64,000 nt of DNA, from assembly GCA_017449525.1 (NCBI GenBank), contig JAFTFL010000018.1, positions 173,526-237,525 of the forward strand, read 5' to 3'. Shown here piece after piece: positions 18,035 to 26,934 of the stretch (position 1 is the stretch's first letter; every line of letters begins with the position of its first letter). Origin of the DNA: Bacteroidales bacterium. Lineage in GTDB: Bacteria > Bacteroidota > Bacteroidia > Bacteroidales > P3. Under the pieces are notes generated by a model. It was not told where the DNA came from. It saw only the letters and a list, made by a program, of their open reading frames with translations, and made no database searches. The translations under genes and the position numbers were made by a program.

Positions 18035-18042
18035 TGGAGGGG

Positions 18043-19017
18043 CTATTGTGCGTAGAGTTTGAATATGGACATATCCGTAACAGGGAACTCACTGAGAGAT
18101 CCATCGCTACATGTGGCATCATAGTGCATTGTGCGCCCATCTATCGCCATATCGACGAAGGCAGAGAACTCTTCAATAGTGGCTGGCAAGAAGTGACAAA
18201 CCTCATGACCCCTACCGTCGAAGCGCAGTATGGCATAGGTATAGTCGTTCTTGCGGAACTCGCGAACCACCTTTGATGCACCCTTGAGAGAATAGCGTAG
18301 CGAACTGCGGAAACTGCGATAGTTCACTATGCGGTCGGCCGTGCCATGAAAGAAACATGTCGGTGCTGGGGCTGAAGCGTAGCGCAACGTACGGTTCTTC
18401 AGATACAGTCCACCCGAATAACTCACTACGGCGCAAGGCTTCCACGAGGCAGGCAGCGCAACGGCATAGCTCAGCCCATTGGCACGGGCATAGTCGGTTT
18501 GCAGCACCGTGATGGCACCAGCACTTGAGCCCGTCAGCACCATTCGAGTTGTGTTGATACCCAACTCGGACGCATGCTCATACAAATAGGCAACTGCTGC
18601 ACAGCAGTCTTCAACTGCCCACGTGATAGACCTTTGAAAGGGAGATGACAGGTTAAATAAACTAAGTGTGTCGCGGTCGAGAACGCGCAAGCCCAACCGG
18701 TAGTCGATGCTCACCGCCACATAGCCATGGTTGGCAAGCGTCCGACAGGTCTCCACTGATTCCTTATCATTACGAGCCCCATTGTAGAACCCACCGCCAA
18801 ATACATAGACCACACAGGCCGAATCGGTTCGCGGCTGTGCAGGATGATAAACATCAAGCTTCAGTTGAAACGTATCGCGCGTGGCATAGACATACGTCTG
18901 CTGGGCAGTAACTTCACTCGCCTTGCAGAACAGCAATACCAGCATGACACAACCTGCAATCGAATGCCACATGCGAAGAAGTCCAATCATCCGTCTTGAA
19001 GACCATAAATGTTCCAT
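18043..19017 (-). CDS. Secreted alpha/beta hydrolase (esterase-like)
   Basis: The 324-residue protein has a signal peptide or anchor (hydrophobic stretch about 18-31, ending S-E-V-T-A-Q-Q). It shows an alpha/beta hydrolase fold: oxyanion segment Y-V-F-G-G-G-F-Y (71-78), nucleophile S165 in G-S-S-A-G, an acid in H-G-T-A-D-R-I-V, and a histidine in F-D-G-R-G-H-E-V. The GGGF form of the oxyanion motif is typical of carboxylesterases of the BD-FAE/ExeM type. Substrate unknown. The ATG at 19017 is uncertain; the internal ATG at 18990 would give a tighter signal peptide. First gene of an apparent operon with U32 and ThrE. Confidence 0.83.
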   Translation of the reverse strand: MEHLWSSRRMIGLLRMWHSIAGCVMLVLLFCKASEVTAQQTYVYATRDTFQLKLDVYHPAQPRTDSACVVYVFGGGFYNGARNDKESVETCRTLANHGYVAVSIDYRLGLRVLDRDTLSLFNLSSPFQRSITWAVEDCCAAVAYLYEHASELGINTTRMVLTGSSAGAITVLQTDYARANGLSYAVALPASWKPCAVVSYSGGLYLKNRTLRYASAPAPTCFFHGTADRIVNYRSFRSSLRYSLKGASKVVREFRKNDYTYAILRFDGRGHEVCHFLPATIEEFSAFVDMAIDGRTMHYDATCSDGSLSEFPVTDMSIFKLYAQ

Positions 19018-19208
19018 TTTATCTATCTTATCTCACTTGTGTAAAAAAATGTGTGCTTCTAACGATTCCCCATTCCTTTTATTGCACCAATCCACGCAGC
19101 ATCACCACAAAGCACAGCCTTGGGGGCATCACTCTCACACCCCATCCTCACGAAGTCCTTACGCCATACACTGGCACGATGGTTCATCAAGTGCGCGGTA
19201 TCCATCCG

Positions 19209-20309
19209 TTACTTCACCAACGGACTATTGCTAAGTTTTTCAAGGAAAGAGATATTTTCCTTGACCGATGAGAGCAACAGCGTGTCGAGCGTGTAATCCT
19301 CACGCCCCTGCATTTCCACATGAATCGGCAGGAAATATATTGGCAAGTTGGCCAGCACAGAGCGGGCTTCTGCTGTCTGTAGGCGTGCAGCATCTTTTTC
19401 AGTTGTAACTAAAGCCTTGCGTAACGACTTAAGTTTCGAAAATGTTGTAGCCAGCTGCTCAAGGTCGGCCACCGTGTAGTCGTGGTGGTCAGCAAATGGA
19501 ACAAAACGCACTGGACAACGCGATCGTACATAACTGAGCAGGCCATCGTAGTGCGCAATACCAGCGAATAGCACGACCTCATCAATCTCATCCCACGACG
19601 GTGCAGTCGCTGACCCATAGACGGGTTGCAACTCCTCATATCTCATCGAGGAGAAAAACACCGACTGGTAGGGCAACGCCCCAATATCATTCAGCACATT
19701 GTGGTGGGTGATTGGGTTTTCGTTGTCGGGTGTACGACTAACTATAATAATGTTGGCGCGTCGCTTCGCACCTCTAAATTCTCGCAAGTTGCCGTAGGGC
19801 AGGATGTGGTCAGCATAGAATGGACGGTTGTATTCTGTAAGTAGAATATTGATAGTGGGCTTAACAAACCGGTGTTGGAATACGTCATCGAGGACAATCA
19901 ACTGCGGAGCGGGAGTCTGCTGCATCAGTTTCTCAATACCAACAGACCGCTTTTCACACACAGCCACCACTACGGATGGGAAGCGGCGAGCGATCATGGC
20001 AGCCTCGTCTCCAAGCCGACGAGCATCGGGCTCGCCTTCGCAAAGAACAAAGCCTCTGCTCTGCCGCCGATAGCCCCTACTGAGATAAGCCACCCGATAG
20101 TGTTCCGACAACAGGGAGAGGACATGCACTGCATGAGGTGTTTTACCAGTGCCTCCCACAGCCAAATTACCCAACCCTATCGTTGTTATATGCGGACACT
20201 CCTCGCGGAGCAACCCCACTACAAAAAGAAAATTCCTGATGGCTACCCCCAACGCATACCACATTGTCAAGGGGAACAACAACCACGACAAAACCTTTCT
20301 ACGCGTCAT
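19209..20309 (-). CDS. lpxK: Tetraacyldisaccharide 4'-kinase LpxK
   Basis: LpxK phosphorylates the 4' position of the lipid A disaccharide at the inner membrane. The 366-residue protein has the N-terminal membrane helix (about 8-32), the P-loop G-N-L-A-V-G-G-T-G-K-T-P (47-58), Y-L-S-R-G-Y-R-R, and F-A-D-H-H-D-Y-T, all hallmarks of the family. It has no lipid A neighbours here and stands alone on the minus strand. Confidence 0.95.
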   Translation of the reverse strand: MTRRKVLSWLLFPLTMWYALGVAIRNFLFVVGLLREECPHITTIGLGNLAVGGTGKTPHAVHVLSLLSEHYRVAYLSRGYRRQSRGFVLCEGEPDARRLGDEAAMIARRFPSVVVAVCEKRSVGIEKLMQQTPAPQLIVLDDVFQHRFVKPTINILLTEYNRPFYADHILPYGNLREFRGAKRRANIIIVSRTPDNENPITHHNVLNDIGALPYQSVFFSSMRYEELQPVYGSATAPSWDEIDEVVLFAGIAHYDGLLSYVRSRCPVRFVPFADHHDYTVADLEQLATTFSKLKSLRKALVTTEKDAARLQTAEARSVLANLPIYFLPIHVEMQGREDYTLDTLLLSSVKENISFLEKLSNSPLVK

Positions 20310-20363
20310 ACCTCATTCTATTATCACCACAATATTACACCTTATATATTATAGTATGCACAC

Positions 20364-20451
20364 CACTTTCGTACTCTGTCCACTCCACGTTCGAACTCTG
20401 CCCACATCACTTTTAGACACTGTCCACTCCACCCTCGAGCGTTGCCCACAT
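20364..20451. repeat. 44-bp tandem duplication made of four 22-bp subunits
   Basis: Copies 20364-20407 and 20408-20451 align without gaps. Both contain CTGTCCACTCCAC and GCCCACATCA-type blocks in the same positions. Each 44-mer splits into two related 22-bp halves, one with TGTCCACTCC and one with TGCCCACATC. The period equals that of the palindrome arrays elsewhere in the window, but the GTAC core appears only once (20371) and is otherwise replaced by GAAC, AGAC and GAGC. Confidence 0.85.
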
Positions 20452-20546
20452 CATAAAACCTGCACACAGAGCCCTACCCAGTACAACACCTCTCTGTATG
20501 CACCTATCTCACAACACTCAAATCATTCTCCCCTTAGGCAAGAAAA

Positions 20547-20593
20547 CGGCGGAGACCCTATCTCGCACTGCTGTGCAGTTAGGGGCTCCGCCG
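20547..20593 (-). terminator. Intrinsic terminator of the rubrerythrin cluster
   Basis: A 14-bp stem (CGGCGGAGACCCTA pairing with TAGGGGCTCCGCCG, one mismatch) with a long loop. On the minus strand it is followed by TTTTCTT, as expected for a terminator of the gene ending at 20728. Confidence 0.75.
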
Positions 20594-20727
20594 CATTACT
20601 TGTTTGTAGACTTTCGTCTTGGCAGCACATTGAATCCTGCTGCCTTCAATTGACATCTAAACCTACCTAATAGTCCCGACCAACATTCAGTCAAGACCAT
20701 AAGCAGACATGGTCAATGTCATCACAA

Positions 20728-21273
20728 CTACTTACCTTCAAAGTAACGTTTATAAAGACCTTCCAAAGCCTTGCCGTGGCGAGCCTCATCACGTGCCATC
20801 TCGTGCACAGTGTCATGGATAGCATCGAGGTTTAAGGCCTTTGCACGCTTCGCGAGATCAGTCTTGCCAGCCGTAGCCCCATATTCTGCATCAATTCGCA
20901 TCTTCAGATTCTGTGCTGTACTATCAGTAACGACCTCTCCAAGCAGTTCAGCAAACTTTGCAGCGTGTTCGGCTTCTTCGTAGGCTGCCTTCTCCCAGTA
21001 GAGACCAATCTCGGGGTATCCCTCGCGATGTGCCACCCGAGCCATTGCCAGATACATGCCCACTTCAGAGCACTCTCCATTGAAATTAGCGCGCAAGTCC
21101 ATCAAGATGTCTTCAGGTGCACCCTTAGCTACGCCCACCACATGTTCGGCTGCCCATGTCTTCTCGTCCGACTTTTCTTCTACCATCGGTTTGCCGCAGA
21201 TAGGACACTTCTCAGGCATTGTCTCGCCCTCGTACACATAACCGCATACTGGACAGATAAATTTCTTCTTCAT
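20728..21273 (-). CDS. Reverse rubrerythrin (rubredoxin-first)
   Basis: Reverse rubrerythrins are NADH-linked peroxide and oxygen scavengers of strict anaerobes, known best from Clostridium. The 181-residue protein has the rubredoxin-like domain at the N-terminus (C7/C10 and C23/C26) and the diiron ferritin-like domain after it, with E-E-A-E-H-A (about 95-100) and D-E-A-R-H-G (about 162-167). Classical rubrerythrin has the opposite order. The gene is followed by a terminator and preceded, on the same strand, by ferritin and FprA genes, which suggests a joint oxidative-stress function in the cytoplasm. Confidence 0.93.
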   Translation of the reverse strand: MKKKFICPVCGYVYEGETMPEKCPICGKPMVEEKSDEKTWAAEHVVGVAKGAPEDILMDLRANFNGECSEVGMYLAMARVAHREGYPEIGLYWEKAAYEEAEHAAKFAELLGEVVTDSTAQNLKMRIDAEYGATAGKTDLAKRAKALNLDAIHDTVHEMARDEARHGKALEGLYKRYFEGK

Positions 21274-21319
21274 GTCAACTTATTTTATTAGGATTAAACT
21301 GTACTCCTCGTCTTCGGAT

Positions 21320-21832
21320 TTAGAGCGTGAGGCTCGGAGCCGAATAGGTTCGGGTGCTGAGTTCTTGATTCAGCATGTAGAGGCTCTTGGGATCGTTGCC
21401 AAAAAGCTCCATCTTGGTAATCAATTCGTGTGCATTAGCCTCCTCTTCGCCCTGCTCCTTAATGAACCAATCAAGGAACTGCATGGTACGAAAGTCTTTC
21501 ACTTCGTAGGCTTGAGCGTAGATATTGTTGATGAGCGACGTTACGTATTCCTCATGCTCCAGTGCAGCCTGCAACACATCCATGTCCTTTGCAAACACCT
21601 TATCCGGCTTGGCAATGGCCAAAAGTTCTACCTTTTCACCATTGTTCTGCAAGTACTGATAGAAGAGCATTGCGTGGTCGCGTTCTTCCTGCGCCTGGAT
21701 TTTGTACCAGTTAGCGAACCCCGAAAGACCTCTTTGCTCAAAATAATTCGACATGTCTAAGTAGAGGTATGCCGAATATAACTCTTCGTTAATTTGCTCA
21801 TTGATAAGAGCAGAAACTTTGCTGTTCATCAT
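21320..21832 (-). CDS. ftnA: Bacterial non-heme ferritin
   Basis: Ferritin oxidises Fe(II) and stores it in a 24-subunit shell, limiting Fenton chemistry. The 170-residue protein is of normal length with ferroxidase-centre residues in Q-I-N-E-E-L-Y-S-A-Y-L-Y, A-Q-E-E-R-D-H-A and W-F-I-K-E-Q-G-E-E. Two ATGs are adjacent; the second (M-N-S-K-V-S) is the more family-like start and would be 21829. It lies 46 bp before the reverse rubrerythrin gene and 61 bp after FprA. Confidence 0.94.
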   Translation of the reverse strand: MMNSKVSALINEQINEELYSAYLYLDMSNYFEQRGLSGFANWYKIQAQEERDHAMLFYQYLQNNGEKVELLAIAKPDKVFAKDMDVLQAALEHEEYVTSLINNIYAQAYEVKDFRTMQFLDWFIKEQGEEEANAHELITKMELFGNDPKSLYMLNQELSTRTYSAPSLTL

Positions 21833-21893
21833 GATATGTACTCCTTACGTAAATTATTTGGTATACAATTCCACTATATCTGTCCCCTCAGTC

Positions 21894-23096
21894 TTATTTC
21901 ATCGACTCCAACACCACGTCCACAAACTGGTCAACACTTCCGCGTTGCGACTCTTTCAGTGCAGACTTCAGCGTCAACGTTGGCGAGAGCACCGTCATGG
22001 CCTTCATGGATTGCACCATTTCGGTCATCATCTTGCCTGTCATTGGAGCCCAGGTGCCGTTCTCAATGAGTGCGATAGTCCGGTTTTGCAGGTTGTGTGC
22101 TTTCAGTTCTTGCAAGAAATGTTCTATCGGGGTGTATACGGCAGCGTTGTACGTAGGCGCGGCCACAACGATATGACTCCAACGGAATGCTTCTCCTACA
22201 AGCAGGCTCATGTCGGTGTGGGACACGTCGTAGAGTGCCACTTCCGTCATCTCCTTTTCGGCCAAGCGAGCTGCTACACATTCTGCAGCCGACTCTGTAT
22301 TACCATACATCGAACCGTATACCACCATCACACCTTGTTCTTCGGCCTCGTAGCGGCTCCACTTGTCATACTTCTCCAGTATGTAGCCCAAGTCTTTACG
22401 CCACACTGGACCATGCAGCGGACAAATACGTTTGATATCTAATCCAGCAGCCTTTTTCAAGACAGTCTGCACCTGTGCACCATATTTTCCAACGATATTG
22501 CAATAGTAGCGGCGCGCATCCGCAATCCAGTCGCGCTCAAAATGTACCTCGTCGGCATAGATACTACCAGCCAACGCACCAAAGGTACCGAACGCATCGG
22601 CCGAGAAGAGCGTGCTCGTAACCGAATCATACGTCATCATAGCCTCTGGCCAATGCACCATCGGTGCCATGACAAAGGACAACGTATGTCTACCTGTGCA
22701 GAGCGTGTCGCCTTCGGCTACCACCTGTGTACGTCCAGCCAAATTCACATCAAAGAATTGGCCTATCATCTGAATCGCCTTGGCATTGGACACCACTTTG
22801 CAGGAAGGGTAGCGCAGCAACAGGTCGCCAATCAGGGCGCAATGGTCGGGCTCCATATGGTTCACCACCAAGTAGTCCAAACCTCTTCCCCCAAGGACTC
22901 CAACCACATTCTCAAAAAACTGGTGTCCCACGGCCGAGTCTGCCGTATCAAGCAGCACAGTCTGTTCGTCCAAAAGCACATAACTATTGTAGGAAACGCC
23001 CCTCGGTATCGGCATCACATTTTCAAATAATGCCAGCTTCCTGTCATTGGCTCCGACCCAGAATAGGTCAGAATCTAATCGTCTGAGATTTTGCAT
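21894..23096 (-). CDS. A-type flavodiiron protein (FprA family)
   Basis: Flavodiiron proteins reduce oxygen to water or NO to nitrous oxide in anaerobes. The 400-residue protein has an N-terminal metallo-beta-lactamase-like diiron domain with H80-x-E82-x-D84-H85 and a C-terminal flavodoxin domain with the FMN loop V-V-Y-G-S-M-Y-G-N-T-E-S (about 254-265). This is the simple class A layout, so electrons must come from rubredoxin; the rubredoxin-like head of the neighbouring reverse rubrerythrin, or a rubredoxin elsewhere, is a candidate donor. It is the promoter-proximal gene of the fprA-ferritin-rubrerythrin cluster. Confidence 0.95.
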   Translation of the reverse strand: MQNLRRLDSDLFWVGANDRKLALFENVMPIPRGVSYNSYVLLDEQTVLLDTADSAVGHQFFENVVGVLGGRGLDYLVVNHMEPDHCALIGDLLLRYPSCKVVSNAKAIQMIGQFFDVNLAGRTQVVAEGDTLCTGRHTLSFVMAPMVHWPEAMMTYDSVTSTLFSADAFGTFGALAGSIYADEVHFERDWIADARRYYCNIVGKYGAQVQTVLKKAAGLDIKRICPLHGPVWRKDLGYILEKYDKWSRYEAEEQGVMVVYGSMYGNTESAAECVAARLAEKEMTEVALYDVSHTDMSLLVGEAFRWSHIVVAAPTYNAAVYTPIEHFLQELKAHNLQNRTIALIENGTWAPMTGKMMTEMVQSMKAMTVLSPTLTLKSALKESQRGSVDQFVDVVLESMK

Positions 23097-23187
23097 GTAT
23101 TAATATGTGTATTCTTGTTCTTATTTCCTTCTCAACTGCACTATCCTCATCCGCATAGAACCACACACCCTCTGCAGCCGAGGTTTG

Positions 23188-23195
23188 CAAAGATA
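23188..23195 (-). promoter_or_regulatory. Bacteroidota -7 box for the fprA-ferritin-rubrerythrin cluster
   Basis: Reads TATCTTTG on the minus strand, 92 bp before the fprA ATG. No inverted repeat typical of OxyR, PerR or Fur was recognised nearby. Confidence 0.5.
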
Positions 23196-23274
23196 CAAAT
23201 ATTTTGGGGGATAAATCGTTCTCCCATCGAAAATATCACACTGATTGCAGTCCTCTCAACTACGCTTCCGCACA

Positions 23275-23772
23275 CTACGGCACCAGAATAGGCTTGTTGT
23301 TGAGTTTGGCTTCCGTCAGCGTGTCCCCCTTGTAGACCAGTTTCAGTGAGAAAAACGACTGCGACTCATCCTGCAACAGGCGCAGGAAGATGCGGTCGCC
23401 CGTCCACAGTTCCAATGCCTCAATATCACGCTTGTCCACCCATTGCAGTTCTCCCTCGTCGCAAGCAGAGAGCGTTCCTGTCCAATCTGTCGCCGTGAAA
23501 AGATGCATATATTCACATGGCCAAACGTCTGACACGAACGTTACCACACCCCTATACCTCCAGTCCTCAACCGTCAATCCTGTTTCCTCCCATACTTCGC
23601 GGAGCATGCACTCCTCTGGGCTTTCAGTCTGAAAGCATTTCCCTCCCACGCCAATCCATTTGTTGTGGCTGGCATCATTCTTCTTGGTCGTACGATGCAG
23701 CATCAAATACCTGCTGCCATCGTCTATATAACATAAGGTGGTCTGCCGGATAGCACTACTGTCCTTCGCCAT
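23275..23772 (-). CDS. NUDIX hydrolase (MutT-like 8-oxo-dGTPase)
   Basis: The 165-residue protein carries a perfect NUDIX box, G-x5-E-x7-R-E-V-W-E-E-T-G-L (44-66). Family members cleave nucleoside diphosphates linked to another group; the MutT/YjhB-like composition suggests sanitising oxidised nucleotides, but specificity is inferred. I choose the ATG at 23772, 10 bp after the C10 protease stop and next to AGGAGG, over the in-frame ATG at 23808 that overlaps the protease gene. The tight spacing implies cotranscription with the protease. Confidence 0.88.
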   Translation of the reverse strand: MAKDSSAIRQTTLCYIDDGSRYLMLHRTTKKNDASHNKWIGVGGKCFQTESPEECMLREVWEETGLTVEDWRYRGVVTFVSDVWPCEYMHLFTATDWTGTLSACDEGELQWVDKRDIEALELWTGDRIFLRLLQDESQSFFSLKLVYKGDTLTEAKLNNKPILVP

Positions 23773-23782
23773 GCCCTCCTGA

Positions 23783-25264
23783 TCACCGAACCACAAAGCG
23801 GCGTACATTGCCGTTCAAGCGGCACACATACACACCTTGGGGATAACTGCTGACATCCAATTTGTATTCACCTGTCGTAGTTTCCAAACGCACGCTCTGC
23901 ATCAGTCTGCCACTGATGGAGTACACCTGCATATCGGCCGCAGCATTCAGGCTGTAGGGTACGTTCACGTAGTTCGATGCGGGATTGGGGTAGATCGGTA
24001 ACTGCTCTTCGGCCACGTCCTCAATAGCCAACGTACTACCACCACCGATACTATCCTTCGGAGGCTGGATACCCATCACCACTTGTTGTTGCAGTGCAAA
24101 GGTGTAAGAGCCGGCCACAAGGTTCGATGTCATAACGTTGCACCATCCATCCGCATAGCCACCCCAGCCCCAATTGAAGTGGAAGTAGCCGTTTATCGAA
24201 TTGTATCCGTCGCACACAAATGCGTGTCCTGCATCCTTACCGGCCTGGTTTGTGGTGCTGAACCCAGTATAGAACACGGGACGTCCTGCTTTGATTTCAC
24301 CGCGAAGCGTGTCCACCCATGCCGTATCATTACGAAAGTATGCACGACGCGTTTCGTATGCCTTGGCATATTTGAAGTAATTCTTCAGTGCGCGTGCTGT
24401 GTAGCGGCAGGTAATACTGCTGGCTACTCCGCTACCGTCCCAATCGTAGTCCATCTCAACGCTCACGCCTGCATGGTAGCACAAGAGGGCTATGGCGTTG
24501 ATCGACGAAGTGGAGGTACGGCCCGAACCCGACAGGAGAACAGAGTCTTTCATTGAGGCGAAGTCGTAATAACTGTCGCCGTAATTCACCGTCAAGGTCT
24601 GGTTAGGCTTCGATGCCTTGTAGCTGCTGCTACCAAGTCCTGTTGAGGGATACTTCCAGTAGTACATTATTTGCGCCATGGCCAGCGCCACACATCCAAC
24701 TGGAGCGCGGTAGTTAGAACCATTATGCGACACTACCGGGCAATACTTATTGTAGGGGTTCTCCTGCGACCACTTGCTGGTTACCAGTATCTTCACCGCT
24801 TTATTCGATCCGAAATAGGGCAGCTGCCCATCCTGCAGACGGTTCCATTCAGCCTCCACCGCAGCATCAGCCTGCACCTCTTCCGCATTGTTCTGGGCAT
24901 AACTCACCTCGTCAGCGCGCATGGTCATCCAGTTCAAGAAGCTGGGTGGCATATTGTCGGCATCCAAACGGCCTTCGGTAGAATAGGCCACAATGGGGTT
25001 CACCGCATCGCTGGCAGCTACTACTACGTAGCCTTTCTCGCCGTAGTTGAACATATATACCGCAGGCACCTGCTGCGTCTCATTATCTATCTGATAGACC
25101 AACGTCATGTCCATCGGCTGCAATGCCTTAGTACCCATCTGTGCCGAAAGGAAGTGTGCACCCACTCTTTGAGCAGTCTTCACATCAATGTTCCGTGCTT
25201 GAACTGTCGTGCACATCAAGAGAGCCGTCAAGCATATTCCCAGCATGCAACTACGTGTCTTCAT
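23783..25264 (-). CDS. C10 family cysteine protease (streptopain/interpain-like) with T9SS domain
   Basis: The 493-residue precursor has a signal peptide (about 1-23), an inhibitory Spi-like propeptide (to about 150), and a catalytic domain with C191 in P-V-G-C-V-A-L-A-M-A-Q and H347 in D-A-G-H-A-F-V-C-D-G-Y, followed by F-N-W-G-W-G-G-Y (363-370). A linker leads to a type A T9SS C-terminal domain (about 422-493: Y-P-N-P-A-S-N-Y ... V-Y-S-I-S-G-R ... V-C-R-L-N-G). Relatives are interpain A of Prevotella intermedia and PrtT of P. gingivalis, which degrade host proteins. It should be secreted by T9SS and autoprocessed. Confidence 0.93.
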   Translation of the reverse strand: MKTRSCMLGICLTALLMCTTVQARNIDVKTAQRVGAHFLSAQMGTKALQPMDMTLVYQIDNETQQVPAVYMFNYGEKGYVVVAASDAVNPIVAYSTEGRLDADNMPPSFLNWMTMRADEVSYAQNNAEEVQADAAVEAEWNRLQDGQLPYFGSNKAVKILVTSKWSQENPYNKYCPVVSHNGSNYRAPVGCVALAMAQIMYYWKYPSTGLGSSSYKASKPNQTLTVNYGDSYYDFASMKDSVLLSGSGRTSTSSINAIALLCYHAGVSVEMDYDWDGSGVASSITCRYTARALKNYFKYAKAYETRRAYFRNDTAWVDTLRGEIKAGRPVFYTGFSTTNQAGKDAGHAFVCDGYNSINGYFHFNWGWGGYADGWCNVMTSNLVAGSYTFALQQQVVMGIQPPKDSIGGGSTLAIEDVAEEQLPIYPNPASNYVNVPYSLNAAADMQVYSISGRLMQSVRLETTTGEYKLDVSSYPQGVYVCRLNGNVRRFVVR

Positions 25265-25587
25265 ATCTATGCGTTTTATTATTCTTGGTTCTTAGTACCG
25301 TGGCAACAATGTTTATTGCACCTTTTGCGGCACAAAGGTAGACCTTTTTCTCCAAGCCGCAGGCCACGATACCCTTCATTTTATTTTTTTTAGGATTTGT
25401 GTCTCAACACTGACGTCCTACAATTATCACATCCATTGACTGTTCCCGACCTCCTCAAGTTGACGGCCTCCAAGGCGACTGCCGTCCAATGTGTATCGCA
25501 GCGCTGCTCTATTATATAATTATAGGTGTAGGTCTCGCCACTTTTCTCCGAAAAATAGCAGGCACCACATTGCTGCCAAACCACACC
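25265..25587. other. Intergenic region upstream of the C10 protease gene
   Basis: These 323 bp contain the protease promoter (25333-25340) and otherwise no supported element. A 64-codon open frame on the minus strand (25390-25584, GTG start) has no recognisable features. Confidence 0.55.
25333..25340 (-). promoter_or_regulatory. Bacteroidota -7 box for C10 protease-NUDIX
   Basis: Reads TACCTTTG on the minus strand, 69 bp before the protease ATG. Confidence 0.5.
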
Positions 25588-26934
25588 TTATTTCTTGATA
25601 TAGGACAGGAAGTCGAGGTCGATAGAGAGAGCCACAAAGGGCTTCACCAACCACGAATGTGCAGTGATGTCGGTCAGACTCTCCGAGCCAGTCAGGTATG
25701 TGCCGTCCTTCCTACCGTCGGTTAGCACTTCATATTCGCACACATTCACACCGACAACGAGGTAGAAGAAGTCCATAAAACGGAACGATGGCCCAACGTA
25801 GAAGTTCTTAAACAGATTGCTTCCACCAAAGCCAACGTACACTCCCAGGTCGTATGCAAACTGCTGGTCGAACCTACGCAGTTCTTTACCGCTGAAGGTA
25901 GAGAAGGTTGTGTCGGTCTTTCCCTTAGGGTTGAAGTAGTTCGTCATGTCCCAAAGCATGACTGAAGCGCCCGTGATGTAGTCAAATTCTATACTGCCAG
26001 CGTTGCGATTCCATATTTGTTTTTTGTTGTCGGCGGTCAGTCGGATGTTCCAATCCGGGGTGCGGTAGAACTTCATCGCAATACCCTGGACTGGCCGAAC
26101 CTTCTTCTTGCGGTTGGTTGCCGTTGCGACCTTTTCTTCGGCCGCTTTGGCACGTTCGGCCAAGTACTTGTTCTCCTCCTGTTTTTTCACGTTCTCCATC
26201 TCGGCCGCCACAACTTTGGCACGCAACGAGTCGACGATGTGCATATATCGGTTGCGCTCTTGCAAGAGGCTGCGATAGTTGTTCTTCTCGTCTTTCAGCG
26301 AGCTGTCGCGCGCATCTATGTTGCGCTGCATCATCTCTATTTCCTTCTCTTTGGCCGTAATGCTCACTTCTTTGGCCTGCAGTTCAAACTGGAACTTGGC
26401 CTTGTCTACCGTGGAGCTGCTGATGGCTTCCTTGTAGAGTTGTTCCTTCTCGGCCACGAGCTGTTCTTTCTCCTGGAGTGCGCGTATTTTCTCTTCAAGC
26501 TGGCGGTTTTGAGCCTGCAGCTCACGCTGATACTTCGAATTACTCACTACCAGTGAGTCTTTGATGCGCGACAGGTAGTTCATCTGGTCGCGGTAACCGT
26601 CCATGATGCTGTGGGCTATGCGCAACGAGTCGCCCAGCTGCGAGAGTTGCACCCGTAGTCTGGCGAGCGAGTCGGTCAGCGAGGCAATCACCATCGTGTC
26701 GCGCCACACGTCAATCACTTCTGCATCCACCAGTTTGGGAGTTGACGCACGGAGGCTGTCGCCCACTTCTACAGGAGCTGGCCTCGTGAAGGTGCTGTCG
26801 CCCACAACCACCTGGGCCGAAAGGTGTGCGACCAACAAGAGGGGCATCATTAAAAGAAGAACAAAAACTGACGCGTTCCTCCAGCCTCGCACGATTGTAT
26901 TACAGATGTTGTGCAATCTCATCAGCGGGTACAC
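25588..26934 (-). CDS. Secreted coiled-coil protein with C-terminal membrane-barrel-like domain
   Basis: The 448-residue protein has a hydrophobic export signal (about 22-40, ending H-L-S-A-Q), a long coiled coil (about 85-275, dense in E, K, Q and L heptads), a short basic linker (R-K-K-K-V-R-P) and a C-terminal beta-rich region (about 285-448) with [15 protein letters not shown] and a terminal Y-I-K-K. An envelope-spanning role is plausible: a barrel in the outer membrane with a periplasmic coiled coil. The ATG at 26934 lies inside the end of hisS; a GTG at 26892 would avoid the overlap and give a cleaner signal peptide. Function unknown. Confidence 0.72.
   Translation of the reverse strand: MYPLMRLHNICNTIVRGWRNASVFVLLLMMPLLLVAHLSAQVVVGDSTFTRPAPVEVGDSLRASTPKLVDAEVIDVWRDTMVIASLTDSLARLRVQLSQLGDSLRIAHSIMDGYRDQMNYLSRIKDSLVVSNSKYQRELQAQNRQLEEKIRALQEKEQLVAEKEQLYKEAISSSTVDKAKFQFELQAKEVSITAKEKEIEMMQRNIDARDSSLKDEKNNYRSLLQERNRYMHIVDSLRAKVVAAEMENVKKQEENKYLAERAKAAEEKVATATNRKKKVRPVQGIAMKFYRTPDWNIRLTADNKKQIWNRNAGSIEFDYITGASVMLWDMTNYFNPKGKTDTTFSTFSGKELRRFDQQFAYDLGVYVGFGGSNLFKNFYVGPSFRFMDFFYLVVGVNVCEYEVLTDGRKDGTYLTGSESLTDITAHSWLVKPFVALSIDLDFLSYIKK

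Larger units (their letters stand above)
20310..20727. other. Intergenic region with tandem repeat and terminator
   Basis: These 418 bp between lpxK and the rubrerythrin gene hold no credible gene. They carry a 44-bp tandem duplication (20364-20451) and the rubrerythrin terminator (20547-20593), listed separately. The remainder shows no recognisable element. Confidence 0.7.

Noticed and set aside
25390-25584. 64-codon GTG frame after the coiled-coil gene
   Set aside because: No motif, no ribosome site, overlaps the region upstream of the C10 promoter; too weak to call.
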